This document shows positions 23,389-35,362 of a DNA stretch of 64,000 bases, one piece after another. Numbering within the stretch: position 1 is the first letter of the stretch; each line of letters begins with the position of its first letter. A program made the translations under genes and the position numbers. The DNA is from Allosediminivita pacifica (lineage in GTDB: Bacteria; Pseudomonadota; Alphaproteobacteria; Rhodobacterales; Rhodobacteraceae). The notes beneath the pieces were generated by a model. That model was not told where the DNA came from. It made no database searches and saw only the letters and a list, made by a program, of their open reading frames with translations. The stretch lies in assembly GCF_003054175.1 (NCBI RefSeq), contig NZ_QBKN01000004.1:62001-126000 (forward strand), given 5' to 3'.

Positions 23389-25214
23389 TAGGATGCCTCC
23401 TCCTGCGGTGTCTGTGGTGGCTGCCAGAGCGCGGCCCGGACCATCCCTGCCATGGCGGCGCAGTTGTTGAGCCCCCAGAGCGCGTTGGTCACGACGCCGG
23501 TCAGCGTATGCGGCGTGTCGGCCAGCAGCAGCGCGCCGACGCCCCAGGCGATGCCCGCAGCCGTGAGGATCAGCACGCCGAGCTGCGGGCGCACGAGCTT
23601 GAGGAAATTGCCGGACTGGCGGTCCTTGGGCGTGACCGGGAACGAGATCTTCTTGCCGCTGAGCACGGTCCAGATGGCGCGCAGCCCGAGCGGGAAGAAC
23701 GACAGGTAGCTGGCCTTCGAGGCATAGCCCGAGATGCCCCATGTCCCCACCATCATCGCCAGTTCCAGCGTCACCAGGAAGGGCACCACGTGCACGAAGA
23801 AGTCGTTGGTGTAGGCCGAGACCGGCGCGATGCCGAAGAACAGGTAGACGACCGGCGCGAAGAGGAAGACCACGTTCCAGATCGGGCCGAGGTAGGAATA
23901 GAAGGTCGTGCCGTACATCAGCCGCTGCGGCAGGGTCAGGCCGGGGCGGAACATGGCGTTGTCGTTGACCATGATGTCGAGGCTGCCGCCGGCGTACTTG
24001 AACCGCTGGATCGACCAGGTCAGCAGGTCCTGCGGCGAGAGCATCTTGGATTCGACGTAAGGATGCTGCCAGGACTTCCAGCCGCGCTCGCGGTCCGAGT
24101 GCAGCACGATGGAAGTGTAGATGTCCTCGGACACGTGGAAGCGGTAGGGCGTCAGCACCTCGGTCGCGACCGCCTCGCTGCGGATCGCCTCCATGAGGGC
24201 GGGATCGACCCGGCGCTCGCGGCTTTCGAGCGTGATCTCCTCCTCGGCGGCCAGAACCCGGCGTTCGACGCTGTCGCCGAAGCTGCGCAGGGCCGCCTCC
24301 ATCACCGCCTCGCGGCGGTGGATCGACCCGGCGCCGCAACAGAACGAGGCATTGGCCCGGTTCCGGCGCCGCTGGATCACGTCGTAGAACATCTGCGGGT
24401 CGTTCACGAAGGGGTCCGCGCCGAAGCGGATCTCGCCCACGAGATGCTCGACCACCCAGCCGAGCCCACCGCCGACCATGCCTGCACGGCGACGCAAGCG
24501 ACGGGTCAGCGTCTCGCCCTCGGGCAGGTCGTAGAACCACTGGGGCGTCTGCACCCAGGCCATCTTTGGATCGCGGAAATACCCCAGGGTGCGGGCCAGC
24601 AGCGTCGGGAAGGGGCGGGTGTCGGCATCGCAGATGACGATGAAGTCGCCCGAGGTCCGCTCCATCGCGTTGCGCAGGTTGCCGGCCTTGAAACCCTCGT
24701 TGCTGTCGCGCGTAATGTAGCCGGCGCCCTCCTCCTCGGCCACGGCGCGCATGGCGGGCCGCTTGCCGTCGTCCAGCACGTGGATGCGGATGTCGATGGG
24801 ATGCGGGTAGTCGAGTTTCTTCGAATCCCGGATACCGAGGCGCACCAGCTCGGGTTCCTCGTTGTAGGTGGCGAAGAGGATGTCCACGACGATGGGGCGC
24901 CCGGCCTCTGGCGTGTCGGGCACCACCTCCTCGATCAGCGCGGGCGCCTCGGGCACCTCGACCGGCTGATCCTTCCAGAGGTTGTAGACGAAGAGGATCA
25001 GGCCGATGTAGGCGGCGCTTTCGGCCAGCACCAGCGGAAGCGCGAACCACATGGCGTCGGGGTTCAGCGAATGCAGCCAGCGCCAGCCGATGTACCAGCC
25101 GCCCACCACCAGCGCGACGACGGCAAGGAACTGCCAAAGCGCCTCTCGCGTGGCCGAGTAGGGCAGCGGCGCGGGCGGGCGGCGGTGCTCGAAGGCGCGG
25201 AAGTAGTCGTCCAT
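23388..25214 (-). CDS. BcsA-like family 2 membrane glycosyltransferase (beta-glucan synthase-like, no PilZ)
   Basis: A 608-residue processive-type synthase. Two N-terminal membrane helices (residues 26-80) precede a cytoplasmic GT2 domain with DILFATYNEE, DDGKRP (148-153), the DxD equivalent DAD (196-198), QTPQWF and the acceptor motif FCCGAG. The catalytic-base motif is SED (362-364) where cellulose synthases have TED. The product-site motif QxxRW is changed to QRFKY (403-407). Several helices follow. Cellulose synthases of 750-870 residues carry a C-terminal PilZ domain for cyclic-di-GMP; it is missing here, so this enzyme must be controlled otherwise. The product is probably a beta-linked glucan (inference). 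It overlaps the downstream start by one base and follows the acyltransferase by 7 bp. Confidence 0.85.
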   Translation of the reverse strand: MDDYFRAFEHRRPPAPLPYSATREALWQFLAVVALVVGGWYIGWRWLHSLNPDAMWFALPLVLAESAAYIGLILFVYNLWKDQPVEVPEAPALIEEVVPDTPEAGRPIVVDILFATYNEEPELVRLGIRDSKKLDYPHPIDIRIHVLDDGKRPAMRAVAEEEGAGYITRDSNEGFKAGNLRNAMERTSGDFIVICDADTRPFPTLLARTLGYFRDPKMAWVQTPQWFYDLPEGETLTRRLRRRAGMVGGGLGWVVEHLVGEIRFGADPFVNDPQMFYDVIQRRRNRANASFCCGAGSIHRREAVMEAALRSFGDSVERRVLAAEEEITLESRERRVDPALMEAIRSEAVATEVLTPYRFHVSEDIYTSIVLHSDRERGWKSWQHPYVESKMLSPQDLLTWSIQRFKYAGGSLDIMVNDNAMFRPGLTLPQRLMYGTTFYSYLGPIWNVVFLFAPVVYLFFGIAPVSAYTNDFFVHVVPFLVTLELAMMVGTWGISGYASKASYLSFFPLGLRAIWTVLSGKKISFPVTPKDRQSGNFLKLVRPQLGVLILTAAGIAWGVGALLLADTPHTLTGVVTNALWGLNNCAAMAGMVRAALWQPPQTPQEEAS

Positions 25215-25221
25215 TGCGGGC

Positions 25222-26373
25222 CTATTCCTGCTTGGCCGAGCGCACCCGGGCCGCGTCCCAGGGCGTCGGTCCGAGTCCGATGGTCCAGGCCAGCGGGCGG
25301 ATCTTCTCGATCCCGAGCGCCAGCACGAAAGACGCGGGCAGGACGACGGCAAACCGGCTGATGACAAGCGCCGCGGGGTTCATGAAATCGGCCACGCCGG
25401 AGGTGAACACGGCGATGTCGAAGAGGTCGATCAGCATCGGGTGAACGAGGTAGACGCCGAAGGTGTAGCGCGCCCACTTCGACCAGGACGGCGCCCAGTC
25501 GCGGTACTGACCGCCCATGAAGATGCAGAAGATGAACAGCGGCATCAGGAAGTGGCCGAAATAGTCCCAGCCGCCGCGGATGCCCCACTGCCCCTCGAAC
25601 AGGGCGTGGCCGAAGAAGGGGAGCGTGGCGATGTAGGCCATGGAGGCGAAGTAGAACGCGCCGCGCCGGATCAGCCGCGATTCCCCGCGCGGTATCCCGT
25701 CGCGCCAGAGCGAGTAGAGCGCGAAGGCGGCGAAGCCGTAGCCCACGTAGGCCCAGACCTTGGTGATCCGGACAAGGTAGGCCCGCGTCAGCGGCTCCAT
25801 CTCGAGCGACCAGAGGTAGCCGTGTACGTGGTCCATCGCCCCCAGCGTGGCAAAGACCATGATCCCGAGGATCGGGTAACGCATGGCGATGCGCATCACC
25901 GGGAAGAACAGGAAGATCGCGAAAAGCGTGGGCAGGAAGTGCATGTGGTACTGCGACCGGCCCAGCAGGAAGTAGGCGACCCAGGTGTCGGGGTCCGATA
26001 GCCGCGCGAGGTACTGCGGCGCGTAGCCAAAGGCTTCGGCCTTGGCGAGCCGGAAGAATGCGTAGAACAGCGTCCAGAAGGCGAAGGGCACCAGCAGCCG
26101 CTGGGCCTGCGTCGTGATCGCCTCGCGGTAGGTCGGCCGGTTCCGGTCCACCCGCATCGCCATGAGGAAGAGCGAGAAGAAGAAGAACATCTCCGAGCCC
26201 GAGAACTCGCCCACGGAGCGCAGGAAGACGGGCACGATGCGGTCGGCAGTGTCTGCGCCGGGAAAGGGGCGCCCGGCGAAGTTGGTGGTCGAATGGATCA
26301 GCACGACGCCCAGCGCAGCACAGACGCGGTTGGCGTCGAACCAGACGAGGCGGGGCTTCTCCGGCGCGCTCAT
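25222..26373 (-). CDS. Membrane acyltransferase (family 3, OpgC-like)
   Basis: A 383-residue integral membrane protein with about ten helices, of the acyltransferase-3/OpgC kind that adds acetyl or succinyl groups to exported glycans. The N-terminus WFDANRVCAALGVVLIHSTTNF is the family's first helix with the conserved Arg and His. Later features include SEMFFFFSLFLMA and YTFGVYLVHPMLIDL, another conserved His region near the C-terminus. It probably decorates the polymer made by the adjacent glycosyltransferase (inference from position). It overlaps the upstream DUF3131 gene by 4 bp. Confidence 0.82.
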   Translation of the reverse strand: MSAPEKPRLVWFDANRVCAALGVVLIHSTTNFAGRPFPGADTADRIVPVFLRSVGEFSGSEMFFFFSLFLMAMRVDRNRPTYREAITTQAQRLLVPFAFWTLFYAFFRLAKAEAFGYAPQYLARLSDPDTWVAYFLLGRSQYHMHFLPTLFAIFLFFPVMRIAMRYPILGIMVFATLGAMDHVHGYLWSLEMEPLTRAYLVRITKVWAYVGYGFAAFALYSLWRDGIPRGESRLIRRGAFYFASMAYIATLPFFGHALFEGQWGIRGGWDYFGHFLMPLFIFCIFMGGQYRDWAPSWSKWARYTFGVYLVHPMLIDLFDIAVFTSGVADFMNPAALVISRFAVVLPASFVLALGIEKIRPLAWTIGLGPTPWDAARVRSAKQE

Positions 26374-27982
26374 GGCAGCCAGTCCTGCGGCGGCCGGCAC
26401 TGGCGGGGCAGCACGACACGCGGCTGCGGCTTCTCGAACTCCTGCGCCTCGGGGCGGCAGTCGGTGGCGGCGATGCCCGCCTCGCGCTGCAGCGGGCGGC
26501 AGTAGGTGAACTCCTCCCACGGGACCGAGGGCTGCACCGTGGGCAGGTCCTCGCAGGCGCAGCAGGTGACCTCGACCTCCATGGGTTCGGGCAGGCACTT
26601 GTTGGTGCGGATCGGGGTGCCGTCCCAGGCCATGTCCCAGAAGCTGGTGTTGTCGTTGGCGAACTTCAGGATCGGCCCCTGCTCCTTGTAGAGCAGCGCG
26701 GCGAGGATGATGCCGTTGTTGTTGGCCGTCTGCAGCGGGATGTAGCCGTTGCCGTTCTCGTAGAGCCCCTCGAAGAAGCCGCCCTCGGCCTCCGACAGGT
26801 CGGCCACCGTCTCGAACAGCAGGTCGGTGTAGGGATGATCCCAAAGCGCCCACATGCCGATGGCCGCCTTGGAGGCCACCGCTGCGCGGTCGGGCTGGTA
26901 GACGTCGCTGGGGTCGAGCGTGTTCCAGGCATAGCCGTCGGCGAAGATTGAATCGTAGACGAAGTAGGGCTTGCCATCGACCTGGTGCTCGGACCGGGCT
27001 GTGATGATGCCGGTGGATTCGAAGCGCCGCTGCTGGACGAGGAAGATGCGGTGCGCGAACTCGGCCCGCCAGCCCTGCGATGCCACGCCCCGCCCGTCGG
27101 GATCGTCCACCGGCAGGTCCCAGCCAAGCTCGAGCCCGTCGAGCAGGTAGCTTTCGGTCAGCACGTAGTTCTGGTTGTGGAAGACGCGCGGGTCGCGGCC
27201 GTCGTAGGGCACCTCCACGTCGTAGATCGTGGTGTATTCCAGCGGCGCGGGGTCAAGCGCTCCCCAGACGTCGAACCCCCAGAGCGCAAAGCCCTTGGCG
27301 GCGTATTCCTCGTAGCCGAGCCTTCCCTCCTGAACGTAGCGGGTGGAGCCGTCCCCACGCACGAGCGAGCCGAAAAGCCGCCCGTCCTCGTTCACGATGT
27401 TGCAGAAGTTCCAGCGCAGCGGGACATTGTCGACCCCGTTGGCGAGGTAGGGGTAGCGTTCCTTCAGGATGCGCAGCCAGACCAGCATCCGCCCCATGTC
27501 GAGCACCGAGTAGCCGACTTCGCCCGGCTGGTTGGCGTAGTTCACCTTCTCGCCGGTCTGGGTGTTGTAGACCTTGTTGGGCGCCTCTCCGTTGAAGAGC
27601 GACAGGTTGCGCAGTGTCCCGATGAGCTGCGTCGCGCGGCTGTCGAAAGTGCGCTTGTCGATGATGCCCAGCTCGTAGGCCGCGACCAGCCCGCTGATGT
27701 AGGAGGCCGTGTCCCAGAGCGTGGTCGAGGGATAGGCACCCACGGCGTTCACCAGCCCGGTCTCGGGTTGGTAGCGCTCGACGAAATAGCTCCAGGCGGT
27801 GCGGGCCATCTCCATCTCGCGCTCGGTCAGCGGGCCGTGGCGGCCGAAGGGCGCGTCGGCATCTTCGGCCTGCGCCTCGGACCCGGTGGTCGCGTCGTCC
27901 TGTGCCAGCGCGGTCTGACCCGGCCAGGCCATTGCAAGGCAGAGCAGCCAGGCCGGGGCGGACCGGGTGGAACGCCGTTCAG

Positions 27983-27986
<4 letters not shown>
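26370..27986 (-). CDS. DUF3131-domain secreted protein (first copy)
   Basis: A 538-residue protein with a signal peptide (cleavage after about residue 28, ...ALAQ). The DUF3131-like domain spans about residues 55-450, with TAWSYFVERYQPETGLVNAVGAYPSTTLWDTASYI near its start. It is paralogous to 21988-23388 but soluble. It has a C-terminal extension absent from the other copy, rich in Cys (CLPEP, CCACED, CRPLQ, DCRPE, QCRPP), suggesting a disulfide-stabilised tail. The fold pattern suggests an alpha/alpha-barrel carbohydrate-active protein (inference). The start overlaps the stop of the hybrid kinase by 4 bp, physically joining the regulatory and biosynthetic halves of the operon. Confidence 0.8.
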
Positions 27987-30483
<2,497 letters not shown>

Positions 30484-30487
<4 letters not shown>

Positions 30488-30900
30488 GCGCCCGCCTCCC
30501 GCAGGAACGTCAGCTCCAGCCGGTTGCGTCCCTCGGCCGGTTCAAATCTCAGCCCGTCCACGAAATGGCAGATGAGGCTCAGGCCGCGGCCGTTCTCGGC
30601 CAGCGGATCCACTTCGGCGATGTCGCCGACATCCTTGAAGAGATCGACCGCCCCCTGCCGGCCTGCGTCGATGATCTCGACCCGCACCTCGGCCTCGCCA
30701 ATCGAGGCGACGACCCGGATCGGCTGGCCTGCGCTTCCGGTGTCGCCGTGCTTCACGGCATTGGCCAGGGCCTCGGTCACCGCGATCTCGAGCGCCGAGA
30801 GCTTGTCCTCCGACAGCGCCGCCTCGAGCTGCGCCTTGAGCGAGATGACGACCGGATCGACCTCGCCAAGACTTGGCGGCATCTCGAGAACAATCGTCAT
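30484..30900 (-). CDS. RsbW-like serine kinase / anti-sigma-type switch protein
   Basis: A 138-residue GHKL ATPase of the RsbW/SpoIIAB kind, which phosphorylates a STAS partner and holds a target protein. The N-box is EIAVTEALANAVKHG (about residues 41-55), the Mg/ATP-lid glycine motif is ENGRGLSLI, and VRVEIIDAG forms the preceding strand. The start at 30900 overlaps the STAS stop by 4 bp. No sigma factor is encoded in the window, so its bound target is unknown; it may be a component of the glucan machinery or a remote sigma factor. Confidence 0.88.
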
Positions 30901-31247
30901 CCGACGCGCTCCGCCAGTGCCGCCACGGCGGCATCCCGGCCGGGGTAGCTGCTGAAGACCCGGTCCATGCGGGTGATCTTGAACATCTGCTGCACGTTGC
31001 CGGACAGGCCGCAAAGCACCACCTCGCCACGGGCGCCGACACGCTTGAGCAGCCCGACAAGCGCCCCGATCCCCGAGGAGTCGATGAAGCTCACTCCGGT
31101 CAGGTCGATGACCAGCCGGTCGTGCTTGCTGTCGATGAGCCCGAAGACCTCTTCCTTGAAGCCGGTGGCATTGGCTGCGGTCAGCCGCTCGACCACGGGG
31201 TCGATCACGCAGATGCCGTGTTCCGCGTGTTCCTGTGTCTTGATCAT
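30897..31247 (-). CDS. STAS-domain antagonist (RsbV-like)
   Basis: A 116-residue single STAS domain. The phosphorylation site is in FIDSSGIGALV, with Ser57/Ser58; the Ser equivalent to SpoIIAA Ser58 is intact. When dephosphorylated it should bind the RsbW-like kinase encoded next and release its target. It sits between the PP2C phosphatase (4-bp overlap upstream) and the kinase (4-bp overlap downstream), the exact order of an RsbU-V-W switch. Confidence 0.92.
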   Translation of the reverse strand: MIKTQEHAEHGICVIDPVVERLTAANATGFKEEVFGLIDSKHDRLVIDLTGVSFIDSSGIGALVGLLKRVGARGEVVLCGLSGNVQQMFKITRMDRVFSSYPGRDAAVAALAERVG

Positions 31248-32485
31248 GGCGCCGCTATCCTTTCGCAGACCAGAACGGTGAGATCATCGTCGAGCGGGCG
31301 CGTCTCGCGCCAGCAGTTGAGGGCATCGACCAGCTTGCCGGGAATCGCGGCGGGGTCCGTCGTCGATGCATTGAGGACCTGCGCCAGCCCCTCGTCGCCG
31401 AATGCCCTGCCCGCGGGGTCTTCAGCCTCGGTGGCGCCGTCCGAATAGAGGGCAAGGAACTCGCCCTCGCTCAGGCTGATCTCGCCGCTCTCGAAAGTGG
31501 CGGAGGAGAGCAGCGCCACGGGGAAGCCCCCGTCCCCGACCCTGCGGCTCGCGCCTGCAGGTGTCATGATGCAGGGCGAGGGATAGCCGGCCTGGCAGAA
31601 GTGCAGGGTATCGCTCGTTTCGTCGAGGATCCCGGCGAACATGGTGAAATACTCAGTCCCGTCGTCGGTGTAGAAACGCGCGTTAAGCGCGCGGACCAGC
31701 TCTGCCGGATCGGGATTGCCCACGGCATCGAAGACGTGGGCGCGAAAATAATCCGCCGTCAGCAGGTGCCCAAGCGCCACCGACATGAGCGAGGCGTGGA
31801 CCCCGTGCCCGGCCACGTCGACGGCATAGAACCCGGTCAGCCCGTCCCCGAGCGGGAAGTACCCGAACATGTCGCCGGACAGGATGTGCGAGGGCATGAA
31901 GGCCGAGTGAAAGGCGCAGCCGCCGACACGGGAATGAGCCGCGGGCAGAAGGCGCCTCTGGGCGTCCGCCGCTGCGCGCAGGTCCGCCTCGATCTGCTCC
32001 TTGGCCTCGGCCAGGATCCGGTTGCGGGTGGCAAGCTGACGTTCACGCTGAAGCAGCCGACCCGCGGACCTCATCCGCGCGGTCAGGCTGGCCGTGTCCA
32101 GCGGCTTGGCCATGAAATCGTCGACGCCGGCCTCGAGCGCGAGCTCGCGCTCGTGCCCCTGGTTCTGGGCCGTCAGCATCAGGATGTGGATGTAGTTGTC
32201 ACCCGAGTCGCGCCGCACCTCGCGGGCAAGCTCGTGACCGTCGATACCGGGCATGTCGAGATCGCAGACAAGGATCTGCGCGGCCCCGCCGCGGATCAGC
32301 TCCAGCGCCTCGGTGCCGTTCGCGGCATCGATCGGCGTGTAGCCGAGCTTGCGCAGCACCGCCGAGGTATAGGCGCGCTGAAGGGCGTCGTCATCGGCGA
32401 CAACGACCCCGAGGGGCTCTTCCTGGCGAAGGCCCTCCACAGAGACCAGCTCATCGTACAAACGCGCCTCGATTGAAAAGTTCAC
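31244..32485 (-). CDS. Response regulator-PP2C (SpoIIE/RsbU-type) phosphatase
   Basis: A 413-residue protein. An N-terminal receiver has the acidic cluster DDD at 31-33, phospho-acceptor Asp75 (VCDLDMPG) and Lys127 (FMAKPLD). A coiled-coil linker (about 140-180) leads to a PP2C/SpoIIE domain. Metal ligands are visible: Asp205 (SGDMFGYF), Asp223 with the DVAGHG loop, YSDGATEAED and DDDLTVLV. Phosphorylation of the receiver should turn on dephosphorylation of the STAS protein encoded next. The ATG at 32485 is the first gene of the ten-gene run ending at 19663. It is divergent from the ydeP-like gene. Confidence 0.92.
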   Translation of the reverse strand: MNFSIEARLYDELVSVEGLRQEEPLGVVVADDDALQRAYTSAVLRKLGYTPIDAANGTEALELIRGGAAQILVCDLDMPGIDGHELAREVRRDSGDNYIHILMLTAQNQGHERELALEAGVDDFMAKPLDTASLTARMRSAGRLLQRERQLATRNRILAEAKEQIEADLRAAADAQRRLLPAAHSRVGGCAFHSAFMPSHILSGDMFGYFPLGDGLTGFYAVDVAGHGVHASLMSVALGHLLTADYFRAHVFDAVGNPDPAELVRALNARFYTDDGTEYFTMFAGILDETSDTLHFCQAGYPSPCIMTPAGASRRVGDGGFPVALLSSATFESGEISLSEGEFLALYSDGATEAEDPAGRAFGDEGLAQVLNASTTDPAAIPGKLVDALNCWRETRPLDDDLTVLVCERIAAP

Positions 32486-32782
32486 CCCAGCATCAACCTA
32501 GAGAAGTCTCAAAAGATATCAAAGGCTAACGCCTGCGGACCGGTGCGCTGCGCGCCTCATCATGTCCGATACGCCACAGTTTCCGGCGCAGCCATTCCGG
32601 CCTCTTTCGGACAACCCAGCGGCAAAAGAAACCAAAATGAAAGAGGTAAACGCGGACCCCTCCAAATCTCCATATCAGCGCCATTTTCTGACCGCTGTTT
32701 CGCCTCGGACGAGCGCCGCGCAGCGGGGAACTTGCACGGCGACGGGGGTGTTGAGCCAAGTCCACGTTTTCCGAGGTTCCCC

Positions 32783-35086
32783 ATGCCCGACGACCGCCCC
32801 GACGGTGCCTATGCCCCCGACCAACAGAACCCCGACACGCCCGTCTACGACCGCCCGACCGGCGGCTGGGGATCTCTCGAGGGCATCACGCGTACCATCC
32901 CGGCGGCGCGCCCCTCGGCGGTGGCGGCCAAGATCCTCAAGGACCTGAACAAGCCCGGCGGGGTGATGTGTTCTTCCTGCGCCTGGGCCAAGCCCGCCAA
33001 GCCCAACACATTCGAGTTCTGCGAGAACGGTGCCAAGGCGACCTTGTGGGAGCTTGACCGCCGCCGCGCCGACGCGGCCTTTTTTGCCGACCACCCGGTC
33101 TCGGAGCTGCGGTCTTGGCATGACCACGATCTCGAAACCACGGGCCGCCTGACCGAGCCGCTGCGCTACGACCCCGAAACCGACCGCTACGTGGCCGTCG
33201 AATGGGACGAGGTCTTTGCCACCATCGGCCAGGAGCTGCGCGCCATGGACCCGCAGGAGGCCGTCTTCTACGCCTCCGGGCACGCGGGACTCGAGGCGTC
33301 CTACCTCTACGCGCTTTTCGCGCGCGCCATGGGCCACCAGAACCTGCCGCAATCCTCGAACATGTGCCACGAGACGACCAGCGTGAACCTGCTGAACTAC
33401 ATCGGCACGCCGGTCGGCACCTGCACGCTCGAGGATTTCGACCACTGCGACGCGATCTTCTTCTTCGGGCAGAACACCGGCAGCAACAGCCCGCGGTTCC
33501 TTCACAACCTGCAAGACGCGGCAGAGCGCGGTTGCCGGATCGTGACCTTCAACCCGCTGCGCGAACGCGGCCTGATCGAGTTCGCGAACCCCGCCAGCGT
33601 CAAGGACATGGCGCTGGGCAACTCGACCGAGATTTCCGAGAAATACTACCAGGTCCGCCCCGGCGGTGACGTGGCCGTGCTGGCGGGCATGATGAAATGC
33701 GTGCTGGAGGCCGAGGACGCCGCCCCCGGCACCGTGCTCGACCGCGACTTCATCGACACCCAGACCGACGGTTTCGACGACACCGTCGCCGCCGTCCGTG
33801 CCGCCGACTGGGCCGAGATCGAGCACCATTCCGGCCTGCCCCGCGCCATGATCGAGGAAGCCGCCGGGATCTACATGAGCTCCGAGCGCGCCATCGGCAT
33901 CTACGGCATGGGCCTGACCCAGCACGTGAACGGTTGGCTGAACCTCGGGATGCTGTGCAACCTCTTCCTGATGCGCGGCAACGTGGGCCGCAAGGGCACC
34001 GGCATCTCGCCCGTGCGCGGGCACTCCAACGTGCAGGGCCAGCGCACCGTGGGCGTGGGCGAGAAATCCGCCCACATGCCCGGCGACAAGCTGGCAGAGC
34101 TGTTCGGCATCACCCCGCCCGATCAGGAAGGACTGAACGCCGTGCACGCCTGTGAGGCGATGCTCGAGGGCCGGGTGAAGGCGATGATTTCGCTCGGCGG
34201 CAACCTCGTGCGCGCCCTGCCCGACCGCGAACGCATGGAACGCGCCTGGAGCGACCTGCCCCTGACCGTGAACATCGCGACCAAGCTCAACCGCTCGCAC
34301 CTCGCCCCCGGCAAGACGGCCTTCCTTCTGCCCTGCCTCGGGCGCACCGACGAGGACGTGCAGGAGGGCGGGCCGCAGGCCGTGTCGATGGAGGACACCA
34401 TGTCCCACATCGTCGCCTCCATCGGCCACGCGCAGCCGCCGGGGCCGCAGGTCATGTCCGAGACCGCCATCGTGGCCCGCATGGCCGAGGTGACGCTTGA
34501 TCCCAACCCGCGCCTGAAGTGGCGCGAGTGGACGGCCAACTACGACCTCATCCGCGAGCTGATCGCGCAGACCTTCCCCGACGATTTCTCGGGCTTCAAC
34601 GAACGCCTGTTCGAGCCGGGCGGATTCTACCGCGGCAACCCCGCCCGCGAGTGGAACTGGAAGACCGACACGGGCCGCGCGCATTTCACCGCGCCCACAA
34701 CCCTGTCGGCGCTGGGCCTGCCGCCCGAGGGTGAGGATGTCATGACGCTGGTCACTCTGCGGTCGAACGACCAGTTCAACACCACGATCTACGGCTTCAG
34801 CGACCGCCTGCGCGGGCTTTCGGACCGCGAGGTGGTGCTGATCTCGCCGCAGGAGATGGAGCGGCTGGAGCTTGCCGAAGGGCAGGAGGTCTCGCTTGTC
34901 TGCGCGGTCGAGGACGGCATCGAGCATACCGCTGCGGGCCTGAAGGTCACCGCTTACGACCTGCCGCCGGGAACGCTCGCGGGATACTATCCCGAGCTCA
35001 ACGGGCTGGTGCCGCTGTCCTATCACGAGAAGAATTCCCAGACGCCGGCCTACAAGGGTGTACCCGTGCGAATCCTCGCCGCCTAA
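32783..35086 (+). CDS. FdhF/YdeP-type molybdopterin oxidoreductase
   Basis: A 767-residue cytoplasmic molybdenum-cofactor enzyme similar in length and layout to E. coli YdeP, a protein linked to acid resistance whose substrate is not known. The N-terminus holds CSSCAWAKP (about residues 61-69), a CxxC lacking the full four-Cys cluster motif of classical formate dehydrogenases. The cofactor-binding region has SSNMCHETTSVNLL, FFFGQNTGSNSPRF, and the ISLGGNLVRALPD strand. A C-terminal molydop-binding domain (about residues 650-767) contains LRSNDQFNTTIYG. There is no selenocysteine. The start at 32783 was preferred over the longer frame from 32543, which adds a low-quality extension. No partner subunit is adjacent. 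Confidence 0.88.
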   Translation: MPDDRPDGAYAPDQQNPDTPVYDRPTGGWGSLEGITRTIPAARPSAVAAKILKDLNKPGGVMCSSCAWAKPAKPNTFEFCENGAKATLWELDRRRADAAFFADHPVSELRSWHDHDLETTGRLTEPLRYDPETDRYVAVEWDEVFATIGQELRAMDPQEAVFYASGHAGLEASYLYALFARAMGHQNLPQSSNMCHETTSVNLLNYIGTPVGTCTLEDFDHCDAIFFFGQNTGSNSPRFLHNLQDAAERGCRIVTFNPLRERGLIEFANPASVKDMALGNSTEISEKYYQVRPGGDVAVLAGMMKCVLEAEDAAPGTVLDRDFIDTQTDGFDDTVAAVRAADWAEIEHHSGLPRAMIEEAAGIYMSSERAIGIYGMGLTQHVNGWLNLGMLCNLFLMRGNVGRKGTGISPVRGHSNVQGQRTVGVGEKSAHMPGDKLAELFGITPPDQEGLNAVHACEAMLEGRVKAMISLGGNLVRALPDRERMERAWSDLPLTVNIATKLNRSHLAPGKTAFLLPCLGRTDEDVQEGGPQAVSMEDTMSHIVASIGHAQPPGPQVMSETAIVARMAEVTLDPNPRLKWREWTANYDLIRELIAQTFPDDFSGFNERLFEPGGFYRGNPAREWNWKTDTGRAHFTAPTTLSALGLPPEGEDVMTLVTLRSNDQFNTTIYGFSDRLRGLSDREVVLISPQEMERLELAEGQEVSLVCAVEDGIEHTAAGLKVTAYDLPPGTLAGYYPELNGLVPLSYHEKNSQTPAYKGVPVRILAA

Positions 35087-35110
35087 GTCACGCCAGCGCC
35101 AGACACGTCA

Positions 35111-35144
35111 AAGCCGCCGGGCCCCGGGCCACGGCGGCTTCTTA
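35111..35144 (+). terminator. Terminator after the YdeP-like gene
   Basis: AAGCCGCC (35111-35118) pairs with GGCGGCTT (35133-35140), with an inner GGGCC-rich loop, followed by CTTAC. The stem is strong but the T-run is short. Confidence 0.6.
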
Positions 35145-35240
35145 CGTGCGGCGATCATCGCCCCGTGAGTGGTGGCACGCAAAAAGCAGAATGGCCGGCA
35201 AATCCGGCCAAACTACGGAAATTTCGCGGGAATTCTTAAT

Positions 35241-35317
35241 TGGTCGGAGTGGCGAGATTCGAACTCACGACCCCTGCCTCCCGAAGACAGTGCTCTACCA
35301 GGCTGAGCTACACTCCG
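35241..35317 (-). tRNA. tRNA-Pro (anticodon CGG), CCA encoded
   Basis: A 77-nt cloverleaf on the reverse strand. The acceptor stem is CGGAGTG with CACTCCG, followed by discriminator A and an encoded CCA. The D-arm contains AGCTCAGCCTGGTAGAGC. The anticodon loop is TTCGGGA (anticodon CGG, proline codon CCG) in a 5-bp stem with one T-G wobble pair. The T-arm loop is TTCGAAT. CCG is a frequent proline codon in this GC-rich genome. Confidence 0.95.
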
Positions 35318-35362
35318 ACCGTGGCGCGTGCATTAGACCAAGCCGCCCCCTTTGACAAGGGC

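Noticed and set aside
32727-32752. GGAAC-N17-TGTT, resembling an EcfG general-stress promoter, upstream of the YdeP-like gene
   Set aside because: The -10 deviates from CGTT, and Rhodobacterales generally lack the PhyR-EcfG system; likely chance.
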